Source: JBARKJ01 sp963698885 (GTDB taxonomy: Bacteria > Nitrospirota > JACRHJ01). Taken from it: a stretch of DNA of 64,000 nucleotides. The notes under the pieces were generated by a model, which saw only the letters and a list, made by a program, of their open reading frames with translations, made no database searches and was not told where the DNA came from. The position numbers were made by a program, and so were the translations under genes. Numbering within the stretch: position 1 is the stretch's first letter; each line of letters begins with the position of its first letter. This document shows positions 45,756 through 54,672 of the stretch, piece after piece. The stretch covers positions 496,001 to 560,000 of the forward strand of contig CAVOSJ010000004.1 of the NCBI GenBank assembly GCA_963698885.1. The letters are read 5' to 3'.

Positions 45756-46022
45756 ATGAAAAATACGCTGGATTTCAAGGCTATAGGTGATCGAATCAAG
45801 GAAGCACGAATTGATACTGGACAGAGCCAAAAACAACTTGCGGACTTGGTTGAATGTGATCAGGGTTATATCAGTCAGATCGAGAAGGGGGGAACCAAAC
45901 CATCCCTTGCCTTCCTCGCAGCGCTCTCGCACTTAACCGGACAGAGCATCGACTACCTTCTCTTTGGGCTGGGTGTGAATCGGCGTCCCATCCGGCGCAA
46001 ACCTACAAAGCAGCCTATGTAA
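45756..46022 (+). CDS. XRE-family HTH transcriptional regulator
   Basis: An 88-residue Cro/CI-like protein: IGDRIKEARIDTGQSQKQLADLVECDQGYISQIEKGGTKPS is the HTH_3 fold. The ATG with AAGGTGAGA upstream is chosen over an in-frame site ten codons earlier. It probably represses itself and fic through the TTGCCGAT repeats. Confidence 0.88.
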   Translation: MKNTLDFKAIGDRIKEARIDTGQSQKQLADLVECDQGYISQIEKGGTKPSLAFLAALSHLTGQSIDYLLFGLGVNRRPIRRKPTKQPM

Positions 46023-46082
46023 TGGTTCTTTTGTCTGGCCATTTTGCTTGGTAAACTCGGGGATACTTAGAATCTATTTTCG

Positions 46083-46553
46083 TTATAGCCATCGACGTAC
46101 TCGGTTTCTATAACGTATCCATTCCTCCCCAAATTCCCCCTCTAATTGTTTTTCCTCTCGTCGGATCATGATATCCACAACAAGGATATTGACTACGGTA
46201 AGAAAAATTCCACTTGGCGACCCGAGGAATAGCACCGCTCCCAAGAAAATAAATACATTTCCACCAAGATAGAGTGGATTTCTTGAGAAGCTATAAGGAC
46301 CTGAGGTAATAAGACTATTTTGAGGCGCGAGCGAGATTACCTTCATATGCTGCTCGTAGAAGTAGAACGTCGCCCATACTCGAAGTAGAAAACCGATGGT
46401 TAAAAGGAGGCAAGCTGCAATTGTAATAAAGAGAGATTTAAAACCCCGTATACCTAAAAGCACATCTACCCTTGTGCAAATAAAAGCAAAAACAAAGCCC
46501 ACTATCAGAACTCCAATATTATGGAAAATGCTTTTTAGAAGGTTGATAACCAT
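46083..46553 (-). CDS. Isoprenylcysteine methyltransferase-like (ICMT/PEMT) membrane protein
   Basis: A 156-residue membrane methyltransferase with four TMs. The SAM-binding C-terminal signature is GPYSFSRNPLYLGG and EEKQLEGEFGEEWIRYRNRVRRW. The ATG at 46553 is preferred to a TTG five codons upstream. No ribosome site is clear. Substrate unknown; bacterial members methylate lipids or small carboxylates. Confidence 0.85.
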   Translation of the reverse strand: MVINLLKSIFHNIGVLIVGFVFAFICTRVDVLLGIRGFKSLFITIAACLLLTIGFLLRVWATFYFYEQHMKVISLAPQNSLITSGPYSFSRNPLYLGGNVFIFLGAVLFLGSPSGIFLTVVNILVVDIMIRREEKQLEGEFGEEWIRYRNRVRRWL

Positions 46554-46793
46554 ATAATTATTATACAACGCTAAAAAGAAGGGATTACATCTCTCACATA
46601 CTTACGACAGAGCTCAAATCATTTGTGAGAGAATCTCCTGCGTGCCCGGTTTATCGAGATTTGACCCCTGTTCACTGGTGAGTTAAGCTTGAAGAAGCAG
46701 AACTATTTTAAGTTTCAATTAAAATGGGAGCCCACGTGCATAAGCAATACAGCGCAAACCTTGATAACACCAAATCAAATCGGTCCGCAAAGG

Positions 46794-47711
46794 ATGCCGC
46801 CTGCTGTAGTAAAACATTTTCTTACGCAAGTGGTGATCGTCGGACTTCTCGGCTTTGTGTGTGCTGTTCCGGCCATGGCTGCACCGATCCAGCTGCCACC
46901 GATTGTTGAACCCGCCAGCCAAGAGCATCACGTCGGTAAACTTATATTTGTTGAATTGGTGACGCCGGACCTCGCCGCCGCCAAAAAGTTCTATGCTGGA
47001 CTCTTTGGCTGGACATTTCGCGACATTCAGGGTGGCGGGACAAAGTACGCCGAGGCAATGCTCGACGGTAGTCCGGTCGCAGGACTGGTTCAGAAGAATT
47101 TATCGGCGAACGAACATCGACAACCAGCGTGGCTGAGCTTCTTCGCCGTGGTAGATGTCGACGCAGCAACAAAAATTGCTTTACAAAATGGCGCGAAGGT
47201 ATTGTTCGAGCCGCACAGCATCCCTGACCGCGGCCGGGAAGCAGTGTTGGCGGATCCGCAGGGAGCCGTTTTTGCTCTCCTCGCTTCCTGTAGCGGTGAT
47301 CCGCCCGATGTTTTGGCCGCACCCGGAGAATGGATTTGGACCTCGTTGATCACGACCGATCCGGATACCGATGCTGCTTTCTATCAGAAGATATTCGGCT
47401 ACGAAGTCTTCGAGTTACCCGCTAGCAAGGGCTCCCAGCATCTCCTGCTCGCATCCGTCAACTATGCTCGTGCGAGCGTGAATACGCTGCCTGCGAATAG
47501 ACCCAATGCCCATCCACATTGGCTCAATTTAGTACACGTCGAGGATGCGGTCAAGATGACTGCAAAGGCCGTGGCTCTCGGCGGTCGTGTGCTGGTCGAG
47601 CCACATATTGACCGCCAAGGCGGCAAGGTCGCGGTTATCGCCGATCCATCAGGGGCACCCTTCGGATTGCTGGAATGGCCCGGTACTGAGCTTAAAGAGG
47701 TGCCCAAGTGA
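46794..47711 (+). CDS. Exported VOC (glyoxalase/bleomycin-resistance) family protein
   Basis: A 305-residue protein with a signal peptide (VVKHFLTQVVIVGLLGFVC, AVPAMAA) and two VOC domains: GKLIFVELVTPDLAAAKKFY and ITTDPDTDAAFYQKIFGYEV. The frame is open 35 codons further 5', but the ATG right before the signal peptide is a better start. VOC domains bind a metal and a small ligand; the reaction here is unknown. Its stop overlaps the next gene (GTGA). Confidence 0.8.
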   Translation: MPPAVVKHFLTQVVIVGLLGFVCAVPAMAAPIQLPPIVEPASQEHHVGKLIFVELVTPDLAAAKKFYAGLFGWTFRDIQGGGTKYAEAMLDGSPVAGLVQKNLSANEHRQPAWLSFFAVVDVDAATKIALQNGAKVLFEPHSIPDRGREAVLADPQGAVFALLASCSGDPPDVLAAPGEWIWTSLITTDPDTDAAFYQKIFGYEVFELPASKGSQHLLLASVNYARASVNTLPANRPNAHPHWLNLVHVEDAVKMTAKAVALGGRVLVEPHIDRQGGKVAVIADPSGAPFGLLEWPGTELKEVPK

Positions 47712-48113
47712 ATATCTTACTTTTACGCCGATTAGCGCTTGCCTTCGTGGTCGGGACGTTGGCGGTCCTATTGCTCCGGGTGCGCCGTAGGTGGCGAATA
47801 TGGATACTACGGCGGGGACATTGGGGCGGATTACTATGAACCCTCCGGTGTCGTCTACGGTGGCTGGGGACCTGACTACGAAGTGGCGCCGTATCGCGGC
47901 GGTGACCACGGCGGTGACCGAGGCGGTGACCATCGTCCAACCAGTGAAGGCGGCCACGCATCTGGAGGTGGCCACACATCTTCGCAAGCTTACAGACCCG
48001 CGCCTGCTTCTCACCCGGTGCCGTCTATTCCGTCACAGTCGCGTTCTAGTGGCGGTGGCGGCCGGGGCGGAGGAGGAGGCCGGGGCGGGGGCGGTGGCGA
48101 GCGAGGCAGGTAA
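47708..48113 (+). pseudogene. Gly-rich lipoprotein (one frameshift)
   Basis: The GTG start in the upstream stop gives MNILLLRRLALAFVVGTLAV. After one missing base near 47779 the second frame continues SGCAVGGEYGYYGGDIGADY, placing a clean lipobox (LLSGC). The mature part is Gly/Tyr/Asp-rich, then Gly/His/Ser-rich, ending in GGGGR repeats. About 134 residues when restored. Function unknown. Confidence 0.6.
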
Positions 48114-48391
48114 TCCCGCCTGTACTGTTGCGCAGGCAGTTTTGTTGGGTCGGTGGAGGTTGGCCCCCCACCTTCCAAATCAAAGCCTTCTCATTAAGCA
48201 GGTCTCGCTGTTAAGGTACGCCTGTTCACTTCAGGGCTCCTTCCAAGTCTGCCACTTACTCTTCGGCATTGAGCCATGGGGATCGATCGCAAGTCCGTCT
48301 GCCTTCGAATTTTTCGTCCTGTTCGAATACTAATATAGACTATAATATAGATATAGCCTTGATTTCTCGCGATTAGCAAAGAGAGGTCGCC

Positions 48392-49445
48392 ATGAAAAGG
48401 ACGTATCTGTCAGTAATTGCCGCTCTGCTCTTTATGGTGCCTATCGCAGCAGGTGTAGCACACGCGGCGGATAACGCAAAGAGCCCTCCCCCGATAGGTC
48501 AGATGCTAGTTCGGGAGGGTGACTACGCTGTGAAGCTGGCGCAGGCCCTGAAAGTGAAACCGGCTACAACCGAAGCGGACGCCGAAAGCACGCTTGGCGG
48601 CAATCGGCATAGCCCCGGAAAACGGCTGGATTTCGGACTTCCCGGTCACCCCTGACATCGTAGCGGAGATTCAGAGCGCAATAGACGCCGCCGCGGGTTC
48701 GGGCAAGCTGGCGATGAGCAAGGCGGATGCGTACAGCGCGTTCGAGGCACTTAACGCCACGGCTGGGCTGACCATAGCACCGGGTACGCCCGAGGCAAAG
48801 GGCTACGTTGAGGTGCCGCCATCTGAGGATCAGACCGTAATAAACAACTACTATGCCGATGAAGGCCCACCCGTAATCACATACTACGAGCCTCCAGAGG
48901 ACTATGCATACCTCTATGAATGGGACGCGTTCCCGTTCTGGTGCGACGGCTTCTTCTTCCCGGGCTTCTTTGTGCTGAGCGACTTCGCGTTCGATGGCGA
49001 CTTCGGCCACCGTCATCACCACCACAGGCACGAATTCGGACAGAACTGGCATGGCCACGGCATGATAAGCAACCACGTGATAAACCCCGCCTCCAAGAGG
49101 ACAGTGTCTATCGACCCGGTATCGAGGCAGCCGCGCTCCGCGACGTCTTTCAGGCCGATTGGTGCAAGATCGTTTACAGGCAGCAGATCCTCCGGCGAAC
49201 GCGCCCGTTTATTTGAATGGGGCAGATCGTTCGGCGGCGGCTCGCCGAGGTCGTTTGGCGGTTCAAGGTCGGTCGAGGGCAGCAGACCGTCCGGCGGCAG
49301 TAGCCGTTCAGTCGGTGGTGGTGGCGCCAGCGGTGGTGGCGATGGTGGCGGCTATGGTGGCGGAGGTGGCGGTGGAGGCAGGGGCGGCGGAGGAGGAGGC
49401 TATGGTGGCGGTGGAGGTTTTGGCGGCGGCGGCCGGGGCAGGTAA
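48392..49445 (+). pseudogene. Exported Gly/His-rich protein (one frameshift)
   Basis: Signal peptide MKRTYLSVIAALLFMVPIAAG and VAHAADNAK, then a helical domain (GQMLVREGDYAVKLAQALK). One extra G near 48595 breaks the frame; the next frame goes on with AAIGIAPENGWISDFPVTPD and a globular part. The C-terminus has HRHHHHRH, Ser/Arg-rich repeats (RSFGGG) and a long GGGGGYGG tail ending GRGR. Restored length is about 350 residues. It resembles exported low-complexity proteins of unknown role. Confidence 0.65.
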
Positions 49446-49506
49446 TCCCGCTTCGCAGCTCGCCATGCTTGGGGCCGGCTAATAACGCTTTCGCCTGTCA
49501 GACGTG

Positions 49507-49916
49507 CTATTTTATAAAATATCCCACTACTCTCCAAACTCCATCTTTGTCCTTCATAGAAGTGACGGTCTCGATGGCCTTCTTCTTATGAGCGAAAGAG
49601 GAATTAAACCTCATTACAACGTATTGACCATCAGGCGCGCCGGGCAGCGACGTGGCGGACCTCGATGAAATTAATTTTCTATATTTTACGCCTCCGAAGG
49701 CTTCTCTAACTCCAGCTACCTTTCTTGCCCAGTCTTCCTTTGTTATCATGCTCTTGAAATATCCCCCAGCCGCATCCCAACTTTCACTGTATTTGCCGGA
49801 GTCCACAAGGTTGAGCCAATTCCTTGCCGCCTGAATAGCCTCGAAGTCGTCGCGGTAGCAACTTGAACGCTAACGAGAGAAAAAACAAGGCAGAGGATAA
49901 TTAAATATTTGTTCAT
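49507..49916 (-). pseudogene. DUF4019 family exported protein (one frameshift)
   Basis: Signal peptide MNKYLIILCLVFSLVSVQVA; then near 49855 the frame shifts and reads DFEAIQAARNWLNLVDSGKY and SESWDAAGGYFKSMITKEDW, a DUF4019 domain, ending VWRVVGYFIK. Restored length is about 136 residues. Periplasmic; function unknown. Confidence 0.7.
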
Positions 49917-49995
49917 AGAAAAATTGGTTCCTATCGAGTAAGGCGTGATCGGCGTGCAATAACAGCACGCGATGACCTCAGCCCGAAATGTCAGC

Positions 49996-50281
49996 TTATC
50001 CCTTGCCATCCACCAGCTCTTTCAATTCCTTACCTGCCTTAAAGAAAGGCACTAACTTCGCAGGAACATTCACAGGCAACCCAGTCTTAGGGTTCCTGCC
50101 GTCGCGTCCTTTTCTGGAGCGCAAATTGAAAACTACCGAATCCGCGCACTTCAACTTTATCCTTGGAAGCAAGCGCGTCTTTAATGCTGTCAAAAAAGGC
50201 ATTGACGATGATCTCAGCCTCTTTCTTGGTAATTCCAGCTACTTTATCAGCCAGTTTATCTACGAGTTCTGCCTTTGTCAT
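49996..50281 (-). pseudogene. hup: HU/IHF-family DNA-binding protein (one frameshift)
   Basis: MTKAELVDKLADKVAGITKK begins a normal HU protein. At about 50130 one extra C after GFGSF changes frame; the other frame continues NLRSRKGRDGRNPKTG, the DNA-binding arm, and ends ELVDGKG. Restored length is about 94 residues. The clean restoration argues for an indel error. Confidence 0.85.
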
Positions 50282-50337
50282 ATGCCTCCTGACGCAAATT
50301 CAAAGTATAGTCCAGTCTGACAGTTAGTTTGCCCCTG

Positions 50338-50819
50338 CTACGCCAGCTTGACGATTATGACTGCTAGGGCGAACGGAACCATCATCATCATTCCTATGGT
50401 TATAAGACATCCGCCCCCCGTGACTATTCTGCCGATCTTTCTCTGTCGTCCACTCTTGGTCAGCGGGATACCAATAGATCTGGATATTTTTGACTTGGCT
50501 GCGGAGATCCCAGTAAATCTTTTCCACGAAAAGCCGCCGAGGTTCATTTTGAACTTCCTTCGTGTTTGAGAACTTGCCCTGTCTATCTTTGCTGAGACAC
50601 CGCGAGAAAGGTCTTTAGTCCACCGGATGAATCCCCAGATAGAAAATGCCGTATACGCCCCGAACATTGCAACTTGGCCATAATGTCCGAAGTGTAGACC
50701 GAAAACGATCCATCCGATATTGGAGACTATCCAAACTACGTAGCCCTTCCGGTCTTTCTTTACCACCCAATAGTTCCCTAAAAGGCTCAGGGCGACCAGT
50801 GCCCATTCAGAAAAGTCAT
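50338..50819 (-). pseudogene. Small membrane protein, PnuC-like helices (one frameshift)
   Basis: ATG at 50819 has a GAGGTTAGG ribosome site; after a lost T near 50808 the frame reads SEWALVALSLLGNYWVVKKD and GYVVWIVSNIGWIVFGLHFG. Three TM helices follow, then a basic linker (80-120) and a last TM. The first part resembles PnuC-type transporters and small phage membrane proteins. Function unknown. Confidence 0.55.
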
Positions 50820-50941
50820 CCTAACCTCGGCTTTAACGTCTCCCGCCTAACTATGTTACTGTTCCTGCTATCTATTTGAAGGCCGTCAGGAGTTGTCTTT
50901 ATTATGAGGTGCATATCAAAGCTATCGTGGGTGGAATGTAA

Positions 50942-51625
50942 TCAGAGGCTTTCATCAGGTATTGCTGTCTTACAGTCTTTATAATTGTTGCAGACCCAAA
51001 ACGCCCTTCCGGCTCTTTCACCCGCGCTTGCCTTCCGGAGAGTCATTGGTCCTGAGCATTTAGGACAATATGTTCGTTTTCTTTTGGTGGTGGAGTCGCC
51101 TCCGCTGACGCGATCGGCTCCTCTGGTTTTAAAACTCCGAGCTCCCGTAGGATTTGATTTCTTATTTTCTCGACATCGTATCCCGCTTTGGCTTTAAACC
51201 GAATAAGAGGCAATGAGATGGCCTCAAAGGCCTTGTTAACGAACACATCGCGCTTTGCCCTATTTCCTTGATCATGAGACTTGTCATCAAGTTCAATGCC
51301 GCAGACAAAGGAAGAGTCTGTAGCATCACATAGTAGAAAATCTATGTGTTTACTGCTAATGCGGTTCCAAGCGATTTGAGAATCCTTTCCCGCGAGATTC
51401 TTTTTAACATCCATGATGTCGGCCATTCGGACCTTACCAAATATTTCATATTGATTGCCGATAGCTTTTTCCAGAGCAGTGAGAAACAGTTTTTCAGCAG
51501 GAGAAAAAAGTGCATCCCTCTTTTCGTATGGGAGGCGCGATGTGGACAGTAGTATTTCGGGAAAATTTTTTAAATAGATAAATAAGGCCGGCAATAATTC
51601 CAAAAAAGACTAAGAGCCCGGACAT
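50942..51625 (-). pseudogene. Membrane-anchored DUF2726 protein with C-terminal zinc-finger (two frameshifts)
   Basis: Restored reading: MSGLLVFFGIIAGLIYLFKK (one TM), a frame change near 51540, then LPYEKRDALFSPAEKLFL and the DUF2726 core (HIDFLLCD, CGIELDDKSHDQGNRAKRD), which is related to restriction-endonuclease-like folds. After a second change near 51070 comes a topoisomerase-type zinc finger: YCPKCSGPMTLRKA and VCNNYKDCKTAIPDESL. Found in many mobile or defence-linked settings; role unknown. Confidence 0.7.
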
Positions 51626-51720
51626 ATGAACCTCATTATTAGACGCCTCGACCCATTTCATAACACGAATGCACGTAAGTGCGGAACATATTTGCTATTA
51701 TTATCAGGATTTGAAGGGGA

Positions 51721-52188
51721 ATGCAAATTTTTAAGGCTTCTAGGTTGCGGCTCTTGCGGATTGACCTCAGATACATAGAGATCAACCGTGCAATGCGCGA
51801 ATATCACAAAGATCAGTGTTCCCGAATTATGGAGGAGTTGAGGAACCAAGGTGCCGAACTTTGCGAGGGGAAGAATGGTCTGGTAGAGGTTAATCAAGAA
51901 TTCACGGCTTCTGTCGTGATCTCCCGCTGCCGCGAAACCTTAACCGGGAGGCATCGCTGGCTCATTAGGCTTGAAAACACTCTCGATCCCGACATCACGA
52001 TTGCTGCCCGCCTCGCGCCAACGAACGAGACCATTCTTGACTACTACATTTTCCCGAAGATCGAGACGTTGACCGCCCAGCTCAGACTCGCTGGAGAAAA
52101 CGGCATCAGGTTGGATTCCTATCGCTTTGACAATCTGGATTTCTTTTTGAGCATGGCACGCCGCACCTCAATTGAGGAGATACCATGA
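51721..52188 (+). CDS. Hypothetical protein upstream of parB
   Basis: A 155-residue soluble protein; a later ATG (51793, MREYHKDQCSRIMEELRNQG) is an alternative start. No family recognised. It ends in ATGA overlap with the parB-like gene, so it is coupled to it. Likely part of the same mobile-element module. Confidence 0.6.
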   Translation: MQIFKASRLRLLRIDLRYIEINRAMREYHKDQCSRIMEELRNQGAELCEGKNGLVEVNQEFTASVVISRCRETLTGRHRWLIRLENTLDPDITIAARLAPTNETILDYYIFPKIETLTAQLRLAGENGIRLDSYRFDNLDFFLSMARRTSIEEIP

Positions 52189-53048
52189 ACAAGACTGACA
52201 TTGAAAACATTCCTATTTCTGAAATTCGAGTAACGAACCCACGCACTCGGAGCAAAGGAAGGTTTCAAGAGATCGTCGCGAGCATCGCTGCGGTCGGCCT
52301 CAAGCGGCCGATCACAGTATCTCGGCGCGAGCTTGAGCCTGATGGCACGAGATACGATCTGGTCTGCGGGCGAGGGCGAATGGAGGCCTGCCATGCTCTG
52401 GGTGAGGCCACAATCCCGGCAGTCGTGACCGATGCTCCTCGGGAGGAACAGATGGTGATGAGCCTCGTCGAGAATTTTGCCAGGCGGGGACCATCAAATC
52501 GCGATCTACTTCGGGAAGTTCGGAGCCTCCGGGAGCGGAAGTATAAGGTCGAGGAAATTGCTCAAAAACTCGGCCTTGATCGTGCATACATTAACGGCAT
52601 CATCCATCTGTTGGAAAAGGGGGAGGAAGGGCTGGCGCAAGCGGTTGAAGCTGGGCGTTTGCCAATCAGCGTCGCAGTCCAGATTGCGACCGGCAATGAC
52701 CACGAAGTGCAACAGGCCTTGGCTGAGGCTTATGAGAAAGGTGACCTCAGAGGAGACAAGCTGAAGAGTGCCAGGCGCGTAATTTCTCAGCGAATTGCAA
52801 AGCTGCAAAGTGCGGGCAAGCTGGCCCAGACTCGTCGAAAACTCACAGGCGACGCGCTTGTTCGCGAAAACAAGGACCGCATGCGAGAACAGCGCCACCT
52901 TGTTCAGAAAGCAAATCTCACCAAGGAACGGCTGCTGCTACTCACAAGCGCTATACGTCGCCTTATGCAGGACGAACACTTTACTACGCTTTTGCGAGCC
53001 GAGAATCTGGTCGATATGCCTGAACAACTCGCGGCTCGCCTCACATAG
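52185..53048 (+). CDS. ParB/RepB-like nuclease-fold partition protein
   Basis: A 287-residue ParB-family protein. The ParB N-domain runs from IPISEIRVTNPRTRSKGRF to the CGRGRMEACHALG motif and ENFARR box; an HTH follows (VEEIAQKLGLDRAYINGIIHLLEKGEEG). The C-terminal 100 residues are helical and basic. It pairs with the RepB-like gene 14 bases on, a combination found on plasmids and integrative elements rather than with chromosomal parA. Confidence 0.88.
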   Translation: MNKTDIENIPISEIRVTNPRTRSKGRFQEIVASIAAVGLKRPITVSRRELEPDGTRYDLVCGRGRMEACHALGEATIPAVVTDAPREEQMVMSLVENFARRGPSNRDLLREVRSLRERKYKVEEIAQKLGLDRAYINGIIHLLEKGEEGLAQAVEAGRLPISVAVQIATGNDHEVQQALAEAYEKGDLRGDKLKSARRVISQRIAKLQSAGKLAQTRRKLTGDALVRENKDRMREQRHLVQKANLTKERLLLLTSAIRRLMQDEHFTTLLRAENLVDMPEQLAARLT

Positions 53049-53062
53049 AAAGGAGCTAACGC

Positions 53063-53344
53063 GTGGCAAACTCAAAGGTGAAACCTGCATTCAACCAGCA
53101 AGTTGTAGTCCTTCCAATTGAAACCATTGTTCCCCAGAAGGAGTTGTCTCTTGAATTTCGAAAGAGCACAACCTTCAAGCGAATCAGCGCTTCCTTGGAA
53201 CATGTCGGTCTAATTGAACCTCTCGTTGTGTATCCGCGCGGGCCGAGAGATTACCTGTTGTCACTTCATCGATCACCACAACCAACACCCGAAAGGTTCA
53301 ATGCTGAAGGTTTTCTGATTCTTAACCCCGTGTTATGGACGTGA
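53063..53344 (+). pseudogene. RepB-like ParB protein, truncated near 53260
   Basis: GTG start behind AGAAAGGAG. Residues 1-66 match the start of RepB-type ParB proteins (LPIETIVPQKELSLEF, ISASLEHVGLIEPLVVYP). The next expected block, LDGHxRLDIL, is missing: after YLL the frame runs through unrelated sequence to a stop. About three quarters of the gene is lost at an abrupt junction, beyond which genes of a different style begin. Confidence 0.75.
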
Positions 53345-54361
53345 AAGTGCCCCAGTTCTTGTTTCCACTGGCAGCGAGACAGATCCAAGCTCGTGCTGAA
53401 TCCATTGCAGGTTCTTGCCGTCCTCGAAGGCGGCCTTGAATTCGTCCATATTCTTGTAAAGCATCACGCTTGAGCCAGCGGGCACCGCCGCACATAACTT
53501 TTCTTTGGCAGCTTTGGGTGTGTTGGTGTCGAAGAGTTCATCATCAAGCCGGAATTTCTTGGCTTGAATCTTGGGCAACCAATCGACAGGTTCGAGCGCG
53601 CCTATTTTCTTTAAGAAATCCGGCTTCACGCACTGTGGCCGCTCGTCCTCGGGCACGAAGGGAGAAGTCGCCATCCAGGCCGGCCAATCCCCCCAGGGAT
53701 CGAGCGTTTCCAGGACTTTAAGGCGCGGATCGACCGCCGAAGCCAGGATGGCGATGCTTGCTCCCGAGCCTTGCGCGAACATGCCAACCCTATCCATGTC
53801 GAGATCGCCGCGCGTAGACAGATAATTGAGCACCATCTGCACATCGTGCGCCGAGGCCGCAAGGCATTCCTGCAGTTCGCTGAGGAACCACTGCTTCAAC
53901 GGACGATCGTGGTAGCGTTGCCCTGTGAGCGCGGAAACAAAGCCTACGGCGGCGACGCCGTTCCTGGTCACCAGTGCCTGGTAATCCTCGCGCCTGAAAA
54001 CTTCCGTGTCTGTGGGATAGCCATAGAGATACAAGATCACCGGCGGCTTCTTCACTCCCTTCGGCTTGATTACGTACAGATCGATGGGATCGCCCCGCCG
54101 CCACTGCACCCGCAGCAGGTCCATCGTGTAGTGAGGATAATCGTTGATGAATTCGAGGGGCCGGGCTGGCATTAAATGACTGCTCGTCAACGAGGGTGAG
54201 GTCCAGTCCTCGTGGACACCGTTAAAACGAGCGTCCGCGGGATTGGCGAGGGGCGCCGATGCCAACGGAATTTGACCCAGGCTGGACTGCACCAGAAATA
54301 AGATGGCACTGCCAAGTACGAGTACCCTTATGGATTTGAACGATAGAAAACTGGACATCAT
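53333..54361 (-). CDS. Exported alpha/beta hydrolase
   Basis: A 342-residue secreted hydrolase starting MMSSFLSFKSIRVLVLGSAI with a signal peptide. The alpha/beta core includes VILYLYGYPTDTEVF and GMFAQGSGASIAIL, whose nucleophile elbow is GQGSGAS-like (FAQGSGAS, Ser). DPRLKVLETLDPWGDW carries the likely acidic residue. Related proteins are common in Acidobacteriota. Substrate unknown. The last codons lie by the junction. Confidence 0.8.
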   Translation of the reverse strand: MMSSFLSFKSIRVLVLGSAILFLVQSSLGQIPLASAPLANPADARFNGVHEDWTSPSLTSSHLMPARPLEFINDYPHYTMDLLRVQWRRGDPIDLYVIKPKGVKKPPVILYLYGYPTDTEVFRREDYQALVTRNGVAAVGFVSALTGQRYHDRPLKQWFLSELQECLAASAHDVQMVLNYLSTRGDLDMDRVGMFAQGSGASIAILASAVDPRLKVLETLDPWGDWPAWMATSPFVPEDERPQCVKPDFLKKIGALEPVDWLPKIQAKKFRLDDELFDTNTPKAAKEKLCAAVPAGSSVMLYKNMDEFKAAFEDGKNLQWIQHELGSVSLPVETRTGALSRP

Positions 54362-54672
54362 TCTTTCTTTCCCCAACCTCCAATGTTTTTGGTACGAAGA
54401 GATGGTGGAGGCAAATGACAAATACCGGGACAGCTGGTACCGTGACCGAGGGAGAGTTACTCGCAGTCCGCCGAGCGTAGCGCCGACACGGTGGCGGCTG
54501 TTCCGAGGCGCCCCGCCCCCGCGCTCGTAGAAACGATCATGCGGTCACGACACTCGCAAAACTATCCCGCGATCTTACGGGCCAAACTCGATAGTTGCAA
54601 TGTTACAAAGAAGAGAAGGCGGGCCGAGACAAACGGCCCGCCATCCGTGTTTGGTGGAACCATCAGGCCGAA
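54362..54672. other. Intergenic region with terminator hairpin
   Basis: No gene supported. Contains a perfect GC-rich hairpin, GGCGGGCCG/CGGCCCGCC (54618-54642), which on the minus strand follows the PstS-like stop by 30 bases and leads into a T/C-rich run: a probable terminator. Confidence 0.6.
54618..54642 (-). terminator. Terminator of the PstS-like gene
   Basis: Nine-base perfect stem with a seven-base loop, followed on the minus strand by TTCTCTTCTTTG. Confidence 0.6.

Noticed and set aside
46600..46690. TCTCTCACA/TGTGAGAGA inverted repeat as terminator
   Set aside because: The loop is about 25 bases and no T run follows; too weak to call.
51000..51060. DUF2726 protein ending at 51043
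   Set aside because: The other frame supplies a complete Cys4 topoisomerase-type zinc finger through to 50942, so the shorter end is due to a frameshift.
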